From Leptolyngbya sp. (GTDB taxonomy: Bacteria; Cyanobacteriota; Cyanobacteriia; Leptolyngbyales; Leptolyngbyaceae): a stretch of DNA of 37,164 nt. Positions 7,569 to 15,853 of this stretch are shown in pieces. The position numbers and the translations under genes are program-made. The notes under the pieces were generated by a model. It made no database searches, was not told where the DNA came from, and was given only the letters and a program-made list of their open reading frames with translations. Location: positions 1 through 37,164 of the forward strand of contig QBMH01000022.1 of NCBI GenBank assembly GCA_003249025.1, written 5' to 3'. The stretch's first letter is position 1; each line of letters opens with the position of its first letter.

Positions 7569-9899
7569 TTACTTTTGCTTCATCACAAGTAAAGTGATAT
7601 CGTCGAATACTTTCTGTTTGCCGATGTGCTGCATCAAATCGGCGATCACAGCTTGCCGAATTTCTTGAACTGAGCGATCGCGGTGTTGCTTAAGAACCTC
7701 ATACATTTTTTCTAAGCCATATTGACTGTTTTGAGTATTCATGGCTTCAGAGATGCCATCGGTATAAAGCACTGCGATATCGCCGGAGTGGAGATGAACC
7801 TTGACTTCGGCAATAAAAGGGCTAATGTCTGCCTCTAAAGCCAAGGGGAAACCCAAATCGAGAGTATCAATATGTTCTAGCCGCCCGTCTTGACGAACCA
7901 CAATTAGCTCTTCATGTTGCCCGGTCAGGTATAAATCCCCGGCTTTGTATTCCAACAGGGCAAGGGACATATTTTTACACGATCGCATCCGCTGCGTGTT
8001 GTCATAGAGCGCTCGATTAACAGAATTGAGAAACTTTGCCGAATTCATTTCACCATTCACCAACAAAGTTCGCACCGCCATCTGCGCCATGATCATCACC
8101 ATGCCACTTTCTAGCCCATGCCCGGTGACATCGCCAATGCTGATGCTAACTTTGCCATCATGTTGAATCACATCGTAATAATCGCCGCCCACTTCTGCGG
8201 CAGGCTCCATGAATCCAGCAATATCCAAACCAACGACTGCGTTCAATTCTGCATCGGCGGGCATCAGCATTTTTTGCAGGCGACGAGTCACATCCAGTTC
8301 AGCGCCCATCCGCAAGTTTTCATCCTGAAGCTGTTGGGTCAACTGCATCACTTCTATCTCTGCCTGTTTGCGGCGAGTAATGTCTTCTACGGTGCCTTCG
8401 TAGCCTGTAATATTTTTTTGATCATCATAAATCGCCCGTGCCGATTCGGAAATCCAAATGATGCTGCCGTCTTTACGATAAATCTGCGATTCAAATCCCG
8501 ATACTTTGCCCTGCTGTTTAATCAGTTGGGCAAATTCGGCGCGGCGATCGCAATCAACATAAAGCTGTTCACTAATATTAGTCATCCTATCGATTAACTC
8601 CTCGACGGTGTTGTATCCATAGATTTTTGCCAACATTGGATTTGCAATTAAATAGGTGCCATCGGATGTGGTTTGAAAAATACCCTCGACTGAGTTTTCA
8701 AAGATGCCGCGATATTTTGCTTCGGCTTCTCGCAATACATCCGCCACCATATTGAACGATCGCACGACATCTGCTAGTTCATCTTGACTGGATAACGTAA
8801 CTGCATCTTTGAAATTTCCGTCTACCATTCGTTGAGATGCAGTTTTGAGGCTAGAAACAACCTGCATCATGCCATGATAAAAGCAGATAAATAAGTAAGC
8901 TGCGATCGCTAACACAATCAGAATAAATACCGTAGTCCATCGCTGCTTATCAACAAAGCCATCAATTCGTTTTTGTAAAAGAAAATCTAGTTCTTGAACT
9001 GTTTCATCCCATAAACTAAAGCTTTGCTGCAAGCTTTTCGCCGAAAGATCAGAGTAAGTTATGGCTTGCAGCGATCGCAGATCAAAGCTTAGAACATTCA
9101 TTTGCTTAGTCAGTTTCTCAACCGTCTGGTTAAGCTTTTGCAAGCGAGTCAACAATATAGGACGTAGGTTTCCTGATGGATTATTGTTAAGAGCGATCGT
9201 CATTTTTCCGCTCAAATGGGTATTGAGTTGTTTTAGTTTGCCTTTTAACGTAATCAGTTGTGCTTGAGCTAAAGGACTAATAACTTTTTTAGTAGATTCT
9301 CTTTCGCTAATCGTTTGAATTTCTGCTAAATTTCTCTGAATTTCTGGTAGATTTAAGAGTGCCGCATCCATTAAATAGTAAGTGTCTAAATCAGGATCAA
9401 GAATCAGGTTAGATTGATCGCCCACCTGAAGCCATAAATCTTCAAGTTGGTATAGCAATTGTTGATAATTTGTGCTGGCAGATTGTGAATTTAAATTGAC
9501 CTGATTATCAAGTTGTTCGCTAATATTTTGAATGCTTTTAAGTAGGCTAGTTGTCCCTAAATCATTTCCAAATTTTTGATCGAGTTGCTTCAGTTTATTA
9601 ATATCCAAAGCTATTTTTGATTTAAATTCGGTGATTTGATTGGATATTTCGGTTGCATCTTTAGTGCGATCGTTGTCAATGTTGGCTTTCAATGTATTTT
9701 CTAGCAAACGCCGTAACGGACGAAGATATTGAGTTCCATGCAATTCCTTTTGAGTGAAATTAACTTTGCTTTGAAACTCAGAAAATAATAAATAGGTTAA
9801 TAAAACAATGGGCAATGCGAAAAAGCTACTGATCAGCGCAAATTTCTGAGGGTACTTCAAATGATTCATCAGATTGCGACCAGGCTTAACAAGTTTCAT
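7569..9899 (-). CDS. Membrane PP2C (SpoIIE-type) phosphatase with HAMP and PAS
   Basis: A 776-residue transmembrane sensor-phosphatase. Order: TM1 (about 21-42), an extracytoplasmic helical sensor region (about 43-320) containing the LDPDLDTYYLMD motif seen in some chemoreceptor-like sensors, TM2 (about 322-345), HAMP (about 346-392), PAS/PAC (about 394-512), short coiled coil, and a SpoIIE domain (about 540-776). Metal-binding acidic residues are present: EVGGDYYDV, IGDVTGHG, LYTDGISEA and FDDITLLVM. The domain should dephosphorylate a phosphoserine STAS protein, and the Slr1659-like protein in the same block is the obvious candidate. I chose the ATG at 9899 over a GTG at 9914 because GGTGA lies upstream at suitable spacing. 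The gene is first in the minus-strand block, so an external signal could set the switch. Confidence 0.92.
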   Translation of the reverse strand: MKLVKPGRNLMNHLKYPQKFALISSFFALPIVLLTYLLFSEFQSKVNFTQKELHGTQYLRPLRRLLENTLKANIDNDRTKDATEISNQITEFKSKIALDINKLKQLDQKFGNDLGTTSLLKSIQNISEQLDNQVNLNSQSASTNYQQLLYQLEDLWLQVGDQSNLILDPDLDTYYLMDAALLNLPEIQRNLAEIQTISERESTKKVISPLAQAQLITLKGKLKQLNTHLSGKMTIALNNNPSGNLRPILLTRLQKLNQTVEKLTKQMNVLSFDLRSLQAITYSDLSAKSLQQSFSLWDETVQELDFLLQKRIDGFVDKQRWTTVFILIVLAIAAYLFICFYHGMMQVVSSLKTASQRMVDGNFKDAVTLSSQDELADVVRSFNMVADVLREAEAKYRGIFENSVEGIFQTTSDGTYLIANPMLAKIYGYNTVEELIDRMTNISEQLYVDCDRRAEFAQLIKQQGKVSGFESQIYRKDGSIIWISESARAIYDDQKNITGYEGTVEDITRRKQAEIEVMQLTQQLQDENLRMGAELDVTRRLQKMLMPADAELNAVVGLDIAGFMEPAAEVGGDYYDVIQHDGKVSISIGDVTGHGLESGMVMIMAQMAVRTLLVNGEMNSAKFLNSVNRALYDNTQRMRSCKNMSLALLEYKAGDLYLTGQHEELIVVRQDGRLEHIDTLDLGFPLALEADISPFIAEVKVHLHSGDIAVLYTDGISEAMNTQNSQYGLEKMYEVLKQHRDRSVQEIRQAVIADLMQHIGKQKVFDDITLLVMKQK

Positions 9900-10350
9900 A
9901 AAATAAATCACCACTACTTAGAAAAAATGCCCTGGTGCGTTAAGAAATACGTCACAAATCATTCTTTGATAGCCGTCAGTCTACGGTTTCGATAGTTTCC
10001 TTCAATTAATGATCAATGTGACCTATCTATGTTTTAAGATACGCCTGAAATAACAGCAATCTGGATAATACGGGAATATCTAGTGTCAAGCGAAATAATG
10101 GAAATATTGCAAATAGCATGGCTTGTAGAGTGCTAAGGACAAGCTCACAATGCAGTTGGTATGAGGTTTCTTGCAGAACTTGAGGCAGATGATTGAGACA
10201 ACCCTATGGCGATCGCTCACTTGCATAGTGCTGCAATTTAACCCGTCATTCTGCCGCAAAACGACCCATCTATGGCAATCTGAGAAGTAGAGACTTGTTT
10301 AACATTGATCCTAATCCCTGCTCTAGCCGTAGAGAGCGAATAACAGCCTT
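9900..10350. other. Divergent intergenic region, phosphatase / ispG
   Basis: This 451-base spacer must hold the promoters for the minus-strand phosphatase and for ispG on the plus strand. I see no strong -10/-35 pair, no convincing CRP-type palindrome (a lone TGTGA half-site near 10018 lacks its partner) and no open reading frame worth calling. One HIP1 octamer is present near 10210. Confidence 0.5.
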
Positions 10351-11574
10351 ATGCAAACGCGATCCAATCCTCTGACATCTACCGTTTCTTCTCGCTACCC
10401 TACCGATGGCACCATTCATCGCCGCAAAACGCGTCCTGTAGCGGTAGGGGATATTACCATCGGCGGTAGCAATCCGGTGGTGGTTCAATCCATGATTAAT
10501 GAAGATACCCTGGATATTGCCGGGTCGGTGGCTGGCATTCGCCGTTTACATGAAATTGGCTGTGAAATTGTCCGGGTGACGGTTCCCAGCATGGCTCACG
10601 CGATCGCCCTAGCCGAAATCAAGCAAAAGCTGATTGCCACCTACCAACCCGTGCCCTTGGTTGCCGATGTCCACCACAACGGCATGAAAATTGCGCTAGA
10701 AGTGGCGAAACATGTCGATAAAGTTCGGATTAACCCAGGACTATACGTCTTTGAAAAGCCAAAAAGCGATCGCACCGAATATACAGACTCCGAGTTTGGC
10801 GATATTGGCGACAAAATTCGTGAAACCCTAGAACCGTTGGTCGTCTCTCTAAGAGATCAAGGTAAAGCCATGCGGATTGGAGTGAACCACGGCTCTCTAG
10901 CAGAGCGAATGCTTTTTACCTACGGCGATACGCCCCAAGGCATGGTGGAGTCTGCCCTAGAATTTATTCACATTTGCGAGTCACTCAATTTTCATAATAT
11001 TGTCATTTCCATGAAAGCCTCCCGCGTGCCGGTCATGCTGGCAGCTTATCGCCTGATGGCTGAGCGCATGGATGCACTGGGAATGGAGTATCCCCTGCAT
11101 TTGGGAGTGACTGAAGCAGGCGACGGAGAATATGGACGGATTAAGTCAACTGCGGGCATCGCCACCCTGCTAGCCGAAGGGTTAGGCGACACCATTCGAG
11201 TGTCCTTAACCGAAGCGCCAGAGAAAGAGATCCCCGTGTGCTATAGCATTTTGCAGGCACTAGGGTTGCGAAAAACCATGGTGGAATATGTCGCCTGTCC
11301 TTCCTGCGGACGCACGCTGTTTAATCTTGAAGAAGTGCTGCACAAAGTGCGCGATGCAACCAACCATTTAACAGGGTTAGATATTGCCGTGATGGGCTGT
11401 ATCGTCAATGGTCCCGGAGAAATGGCAGACGCAGATTATGGTTATGTTGGCAAGCAAGCAGGCTTTATTTCGCTGTATCGAGGGCGAGAAGAAATTAAGC
11501 GCGTCCCAGAAGCAGACGGCGTTGAGGAGTTGATAAATCTTATTAAAACGGATGGGCGATGGGTTGATCCCTAG
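10351..11574 (+). CDS. ispG: 4-hydroxy-3-methylbut-2-enyl diphosphate synthase
   Basis: IspG (GcpE) catalyses the penultimate step of the MEP isoprenoid pathway, reducing MEcPP to HMBPP. In cyanobacteria ferredoxin is the likely electron donor. The 407-residue protein has the N-terminal TIM-barrel ([21 protein letters not shown]) and a C-terminal [4Fe-4S] domain. Cluster ligands are C316 and C319 (ACPSCGR), C350 ([10 protein letters not shown]) and probably E357. The ATG at 10351 has GAGAG upstream, and the first 25 residues are a variable extension. It supplies precursors for carotenoids, phytol and quinones. A ctp protease gene follows after 79 bases on the same strand. Confidence 0.97.
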   Translation: MQTRSNPLTSTVSSRYPTDGTIHRRKTRPVAVGDITIGGSNPVVVQSMINEDTLDIAGSVAGIRRLHEIGCEIVRVTVPSMAHAIALAEIKQKLIATYQPVPLVADVHHNGMKIALEVAKHVDKVRINPGLYVFEKPKSDRTEYTDSEFGDIGDKIRETLEPLVVSLRDQGKAMRIGVNHGSLAERMLFTYGDTPQGMVESALEFIHICESLNFHNIVISMKASRVPVMLAAYRLMAERMDALGMEYPLHLGVTEAGDGEYGRIKSTAGIATLLAEGLGDTIRVSLTEAPEKEIPVCYSILQALGLRKTMVEYVACPSCGRTLFNLEEVLHKVRDATNHLTGLDIAVMGCIVNGPGEMADADYGYVGKQAGFISLYRGREEIKRVPEADGVEELINLIKTDGRWVDP

Positions 11575-11653
11575 CCTTTTGAGCGCTGATGAAGTCTGGT
11601 TGCCTGTGCTAGATTGGGCGTAATTTTCATAGTCAATTCCTAGGCTTATCAAC

Positions 11654-13039
11654 ATGGCAATTACAAAACGTGGGCTTGTCCTTGGTGCAGCAGCACTAAC
11701 CGTTTCCACTGCCGCGATCGCAGGCACCGGGTTGCACTTTTTCAAAGGACAGGCGTTGTTGCAGAGCGATGATTCTAAGCAACAAGTTGCCGATGCAGAT
11801 AAGGACGCTTCCCTTCAGCCGATGTCTATGCTCTCCCTGCAATCGTTCTTTAACCAAAGCCCCAAGGAACTGGTTGATGAAGTCTGGCAGATTATCGATC
11901 GCACCTATGTAGACGGCACATTTAACCAGGTAGATTGGAAAAAGGTGCGAACGGACTACCTGAAACGTTCTTACACCAGCAACGAAGACGCTTATAAAGC
12001 TATCCGTGAGATGGTGAAGAAAATAGGAGATCCTTATACTCGCTTCATGGACCCTGAAGAATTTAGAAACATGAAGATTGATACCTCCGGTGAATTGACC
12101 GGGGTTGGTATTCAACTCGCCGCAGACGAAAAAACGAAGAAATTAACGGTGATTTCTCCGATTGAAGACTCGCCTGCTTTTACGGCAGGCATTCTGGCAA
12201 AAGATATTATTCTCAAAATTGATGACAAGAACACTGAAGGCATGGACGTGAATAAAGCGGTGACGCTGATTCGAGGTCCAGTCGGCACCCCGGTGAAACT
12301 AACCATTCTGCGGGGTGCTGAGCAAAAGGACTATGCAATCAAACGCGCCAAGATTGAAATTCATCCCGTCCGATCGAGTGCCGTATCGTCGCCTCAAGGC
12401 AAAGTGGGCTATATCCGATTGGTGCAGTTTAGCGCGAATGCTCCGGCGGATATGGAAAAAGCGATCAAGAAGCTAGAAAAGGAGCAGGTTGCAGGATATG
12501 TTTTAGATCTGCGTGGCAATCCAGGAGGGCTACTGTATACCAGTGTGGATATTGCCAAAATGTGGCTGGCAAAGGGCGCGATCGTGTCTACCAAAAGCCG
12601 CACCGGAGAGCAGGATAAGGAGCTAGCCAATGGATCAGCGATAACCAACAAGCCTTTAGTGGTTTTGGTGAATGGCGGTTCTGCCAGTGCTAGTGAAATT
12701 CTGTCTGGAGCGCTACAAGATAACCGTCGTGCAGTATTGATTGGTACGAAAACCTTTGGCAAGGGGTTAGTGCAGTCTGTCCGGCAAGTGGGCAAAGATA
12801 GTGGATTAGCAGTAACGATCGCCAAGTACTATACCCCAGATGGGCGGGATATCAACAAGCACGGGATTGACCCAGATGTGGAAATAAAATTAACCGAAGC
12901 CCAAGGCAAAGAGCTAGTTGCAAACCGCGACAAGGTTGGAACGCTGGCAGATCCTCAGTTTGCCAAAGCGGTAGAAGTGTTGGGAGAAAAGATTCAGGCA
13001 TTTCGGAATCAGTCTCCACGGGCAGAAACGAAACCTTAG
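11654..13039 (+). CDS. C-terminal processing peptidase (S41 family)
   Basis: A 461-residue serine protease of the Ctp/Tsp family. Residues 1-30 form a signal peptide or anchor (basic ITKR, then a hydrophobic Ala-rich stretch), so it should act in the lumen or periplasm. A PDZ domain lies at about 145-230. The catalytic domain contains S345 in the SASASEIL motif and K370 in TFGKG, the Ser/Lys dyad of the family. Cyanobacteria have several paralogues (CtpA matures photosystem II protein D1; the roles of CtpB and CtpC are less clear). The length is near that of Synechocystis CtpB, but I cannot assign the paralogue with confidence. Confidence 0.93.
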   Translation: MAITKRGLVLGAAALTVSTAAIAGTGLHFFKGQALLQSDDSKQQVADADKDASLQPMSMLSLQSFFNQSPKELVDEVWQIIDRTYVDGTFNQVDWKKVRTDYLKRSYTSNEDAYKAIREMVKKIGDPYTRFMDPEEFRNMKIDTSGELTGVGIQLAADEKTKKLTVISPIEDSPAFTAGILAKDIILKIDDKNTEGMDVNKAVTLIRGPVGTPVKLTILRGAEQKDYAIKRAKIEIHPVRSSAVSSPQGKVGYIRLVQFSANAPADMEKAIKKLEKEQVAGYVLDLRGNPGGLLYTSVDIAKMWLAKGAIVSTKSRTGEQDKELANGSAITNKPLVVLVNGGSASASEILSGALQDNRRAVLIGTKTFGKGLVQSVRQVGKDSGLAVTIAKYYTPDGRDINKHGIDPDVEIKLTEAQGKELVANRDKVGTLADPQFAKAVEVLGEKIQAFRNQSPRAETKP

Positions 13040-13246
13040 CTAAACAGGGCGACACTTGCCTGCTCGGATCAACCCGACTCGCCGCGCGATCGCTTCTGCT
13101 TGAGAGGCAAACGGTCCCCATTGCTCTGCTGGCTCTACTTCTGATTCGGTTGAGCGACCTTCAGAGCCATCAGCAGTGCTAGCAGGCACGATCGCGCATT
13201 GTCCGTTGTCTTGCTTCACAATAAACCACTGGTCTGATTCACTCAT
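13040..13246 (-). CDS. Conserved small protein of unknown function
   Basis: A 68-residue protein, MSESDQWFIVKQ to the C-terminus. It opens with a predicted beta strand (QWFIVKQDNGQCAIV), passes through a Ser/Glu-rich linker, and ends with WGPFASQAEAIARRVGLIRAGKC. That last part has the look of a small alpha/beta domain with an arginine-rich helix. The ATG at 13246 has GAGGT about eight bases upstream, which argues for real translation; the frame could extend five codons further. Its stop codon abuts the ctp stop codon with no spacer (tail to tail). I believe similar short proteins occur in other cyanobacteria but cannot name a function. Confidence 0.7.
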   Translation of the reverse strand: MSESDQWFIVKQDNGQCAIVPASTADGSEGRSTESEVEPAEQWGPFASQAEAIARRVGLIRAGKCRPV

Positions 13247-13676
13247 TGTTTTGCACCTCAACTGAATTGATAAAAATATCCTTGTGTTCCCTATTGTCAG
13301 CTACCGTTGTAAGCTTTTGAGATGAGTTTTGGCTGCACGCATCACAGAATCAACTCCTCAAAAAACGTTTATTTGTTTTTTAATATTGGAGATTAGTGCT
13401 GGTAGCGATCGCTTATGGATGGGCAATCTAATAGTTGAAAATCATTTTTAGAGGTGAAATACAAAATTCACCTAAGTTGCTCTAAATTTTGATACAGATA
13501 AATCTAAATTTTCCAGCTTTTGTGTGTAAAACATCTAAATAGCCCTGAATAAAGTAATAAGGCTGTTACAGTTGCAAGCAATAATCACAAGCAGCGATGC
13601 AATAAAAATATTGCGCCGAGTGTATAACAAGCCATTTTAGGTTCTTACCATTAAAGTCGTTGAGAGAGGTAACTTC
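13247..13676. other. Regulatory-looking intergenic region upstream of pilT
   Basis: This 430-base AT-rich spacer lies between two divergent genes and holds no convincing ORF. It has an inverted repeat AGGTGAA (13452-13458) / TTCACCT (13467-13473). It also has three copies of TCTAAAT starting at 13481, 13503 and 13534; the first two are extended to TCTAAATTTT. Spacings of 22 and 31 bases are close to two and three helical turns, which suits cooperative regulator binding on one DNA face. A GAGAGG ribosome-binding site precedes the pilT ATG. Confidence 0.5.
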
Positions 13677-15047
13677 ATGACTGAACCCCAGCGTCAATCT
13701 AGCACTCCACCACCACCACGGGTTCCTCCTGCTCCACCCCCACCCAGAGCAATGAATAATGGAGCTACAGTTGCGGCGACTCAGCAAATCTCTCCGACCG
13801 TGGTTTCTCCGGCTGCGGGGGCTGCAACGATGGTTTCAACTCAAGCACCTCCTGCTCCTCTCAGCGGGACACCCACAACCATTTCGTCTTCTCCCCCTCA
13901 AGCACCCCCTGCCACAGGGCACCGTCCTACTAATGCCCCTGCGGTTCCTGCCTCTGCACCTTCTCGTCGGTCGCCGACTAATGGTTCACCAACCCTGTCT
14001 GAACTGGTGCGTACTGCTTTTGATAAGGGGTATTCCGACGTTCACCTAGGTGTGGGCGAAGTGCCCCGCTACCGAAACCGGGGAGAAATGGATCACACGG
14101 AATGGCCCGAAACCGATCGCGATACTTTCTATAGCTGGCTCCAAGAAATCCTCACCGACGCAGAAATTCGTCGATTTGAAGAAAAGCTAGAGTTTGACGG
14201 GGCGACCCAGTACGACTTTGCGCGGGTTCGGATTAACATTTTCGGCTCACTCCATGGCCCTGCCATGGTGATGCGGCTGATCCCCATGAAGATTTTGACG
14301 GTTGAGCAACTCAACTTGCCACCCGTTTTCAAGGATATTTGTCATTATCATAAAGGCTTGATCTTAATTACTGGACCTACAGGGTCGGGTAAATCTACCA
14401 CGATGGCGGCAATGGTAGATTATATGAACAAGGAGATGCCCAAACACATCATTACGATTGAAGATCCAATCGAGTTTGTCCATCGCAGCAAAAAAGCTTT
14501 GATTAAACATCGCGAAGTGGGCATTCATACGCACCAATTTGATAATGCCCTGAAAGCCGCATTGCGCGAAGATCCAGATGTGATTCTGGTTGGGGAAATG
14601 CGCGATCGCGAAACCGTTAACACTGCTCTCAAAGCCGCTCAAACCGGGCACTTAGTCATGGGCACGCTGCACACTAACAGTGCTGTTAAAACCATCGAGC
14701 GGATTCTTCAACTTTTTGAGCCTGATCAGCAAGAGCCAATTCGGGTGTCGATCGCAGAATCCATGGTGGCAGTGATTTCCCAAGGGCTATGCCGCACTAC
14801 GGATGGCAAGCGCGCCGCCTTCCACGACATTTTGATTAATACCGATGCGATCAGAGACTATATCCGTCGAGGTGACCTTGACGAGGTAGAGCAATTGATT
14901 CCGCGCTGTACCTTTGACGGCATGTGTAATATGAACCAATCCCTCTACAAATTGTATGAAGCGGGAAGGATTACCGAGGAGACTGCACTGGAAATGTCAC
15001 AGAAACCGAACGAAATGGCTCAAATGCTTCGGGGACGGGTGAATTGA
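13677..15047 (+). CDS. pilT: Type IV pilus retraction ATPase PilT (PilT2-like)
   Basis: A 456-residue hexameric secretion ATPase that powers pilus retraction, used for twitching and phototaxis. Walker A is GPTGSGKST (about 233-241), an Asp-box glutamate region is ITIEDPIEF, Walker B is DVILVGEMRD (301-310), and the His box is GHLVMGTLHT (324-333). An AIRNLIRE-type motif is seen in variant form as AIRDYIRRG. Residues 1 to about 103 are Pro/Ala/Ser/Thr-rich and low in complexity, absent from typical PilT (about 345-370 aa). This fits the longer cyanobacterial PilT2 type, but other PilT paralogues cannot be excluded. The next gene, encoding the KaiB-domain protein, starts four bases after the stop. 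Confidence 0.93.
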   Translation: MTEPQRQSSTPPPPRVPPAPPPPRAMNNGATVAATQQISPTVVSPAAGAATMVSTQAPPAPLSGTPTTISSSPPQAPPATGHRPTNAPAVPASAPSRRSPTNGSPTLSELVRTAFDKGYSDVHLGVGEVPRYRNRGEMDHTEWPETDRDTFYSWLQEILTDAEIRRFEEKLEFDGATQYDFARVRINIFGSLHGPAMVMRLIPMKILTVEQLNLPPVFKDICHYHKGLILITGPTGSGKSTTMAAMVDYMNKEMPKHIITIEDPIEFVHRSKKALIKHREVGIHTHQFDNALKAALREDPDVILVGEMRDRETVNTALKAAQTGHLVMGTLHTNSAVKTIERILQLFEPDQQEPIRVSIAESMVAVISQGLCRTTDGKRAAFHDILINTDAIRDYIRRGDLDEVEQLIPRCTFDGMCNMNQSLYKLYEAGRITEETALEMSQKPNEMAQMLRGRVN

Positions 15048-15051
15048 CGAT

Positions 15052-15831
15052 TTGAATAAGCCCTTGGCTATCACATCAGAGCGATCGCTGGAGGGATTCA
15101 AAGGCATCGCGTTGTTTACTCCCGGTGGGGATCTGATTTATTGTATCGATCCACAAAAGCAGGTGCGTTGGCATATGCATCTGTGTGGAATGCTGCAAAA
15201 TCTTTTAGGATTGTCTGAACCTCCCCACTTTTTAGTGCCTTGCTATGGGGCGACGGTCGATCAGTTCTTTAACCCACACACGCAAGAGTTACAGCAGATC
15301 ACAGAAGTTTCACCCTTGGTTTTCCGCCATCAATCGTTGCTCAACGCAGTGTTTGGCTTTCAGGATCTCACCTGGCAAGTTGCGCCCTTACGACCAGAAA
15401 TCTGTGACCCAATAGTGATGGCTACTTACCGAGATCGCTTCCCGCAACTCTGGGAATGTCACGATTTGATGGTGCAATACGAGCGTACAGCTCCTTATAC
15501 TCCGACGGTTCCTTTGTTTAAGCTAGGAGCCACCACCCGGCAGGAATCACCCAATCCCCAAGGCTATGTGCTGAGGCTATTTGTCTCGGGGCACAGTTTG
15601 GCAACAGAGCGGACATTACACAAAATCCATGCCTTACTAGAGCGATCGCTAAATCAGCCCTACACCCTGAAAATCATTGATGTGACTCAACATCCAGAGC
15701 AGGCAGAACTGGACCATGTAACGGCAACTCCAACCTTGGTTAGAGCGTGGCCCCACCCCATACGGCGCATCGTGGGCAATTTGGATCATGCCGATCAGCT
15801 TTTAGGGATGCTTTACCTCCCAGATGAGTAA
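15052..15831 (+). CDS. Unknown domain fused to a KaiB-like domain
   Basis: A 259-residue protein. Residues 171-255 match the thioredoxin-like KaiB fold as found in KaiB and at the N-terminus of SasA: YVLRLFVSG, YTLKIIDVTQHPEQAELD, ATPTLVRAWPHPIRRIVG. Residues 1-165 are a separate alpha/beta-looking domain (GIALFTPGGDLIYCID, FLVPCYGATVDQFF) that I do not recognise. KaiB-like domains can bind KaiC or other P-loop ATPases, and this gene sits four bases after a P-loop ATPase gene. The TTG start is chosen because it fits that spacing, but the ribosome-binding site is weak. I believe Synechocystis has an uncharacterised gene next to pilT2 in the same place, but I cannot verify that it is homologous. 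The KaiB match is good; function is open. Confidence 0.82.
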   Translation: MNKPLAITSERSLEGFKGIALFTPGGDLIYCIDPQKQVRWHMHLCGMLQNLLGLSEPPHFLVPCYGATVDQFFNPHTQELQQITEVSPLVFRHQSLLNAVFGFQDLTWQVAPLRPEICDPIVMATYRDRFPQLWECHDLMVQYERTAPYTPTVPLFKLGATTRQESPNPQGYVLRLFVSGHSLATERTLHKIHALLERSLNQPYTLKIIDVTQHPEQAELDHVTATPTLVRAWPHPIRRIVGNLDHADQLLGMLYLPDE

Positions 15832-15853
15832 GCTGCGTTAGGCTAGATCAATA

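Noticed and set aside
10010-10040. CRP-type site (TGTGA) between the phosphatase gene and ispG
   Set aside because: Only one half-site is present; the second half TCACA is missing at the right distance, despite the attraction of a cAMP link.
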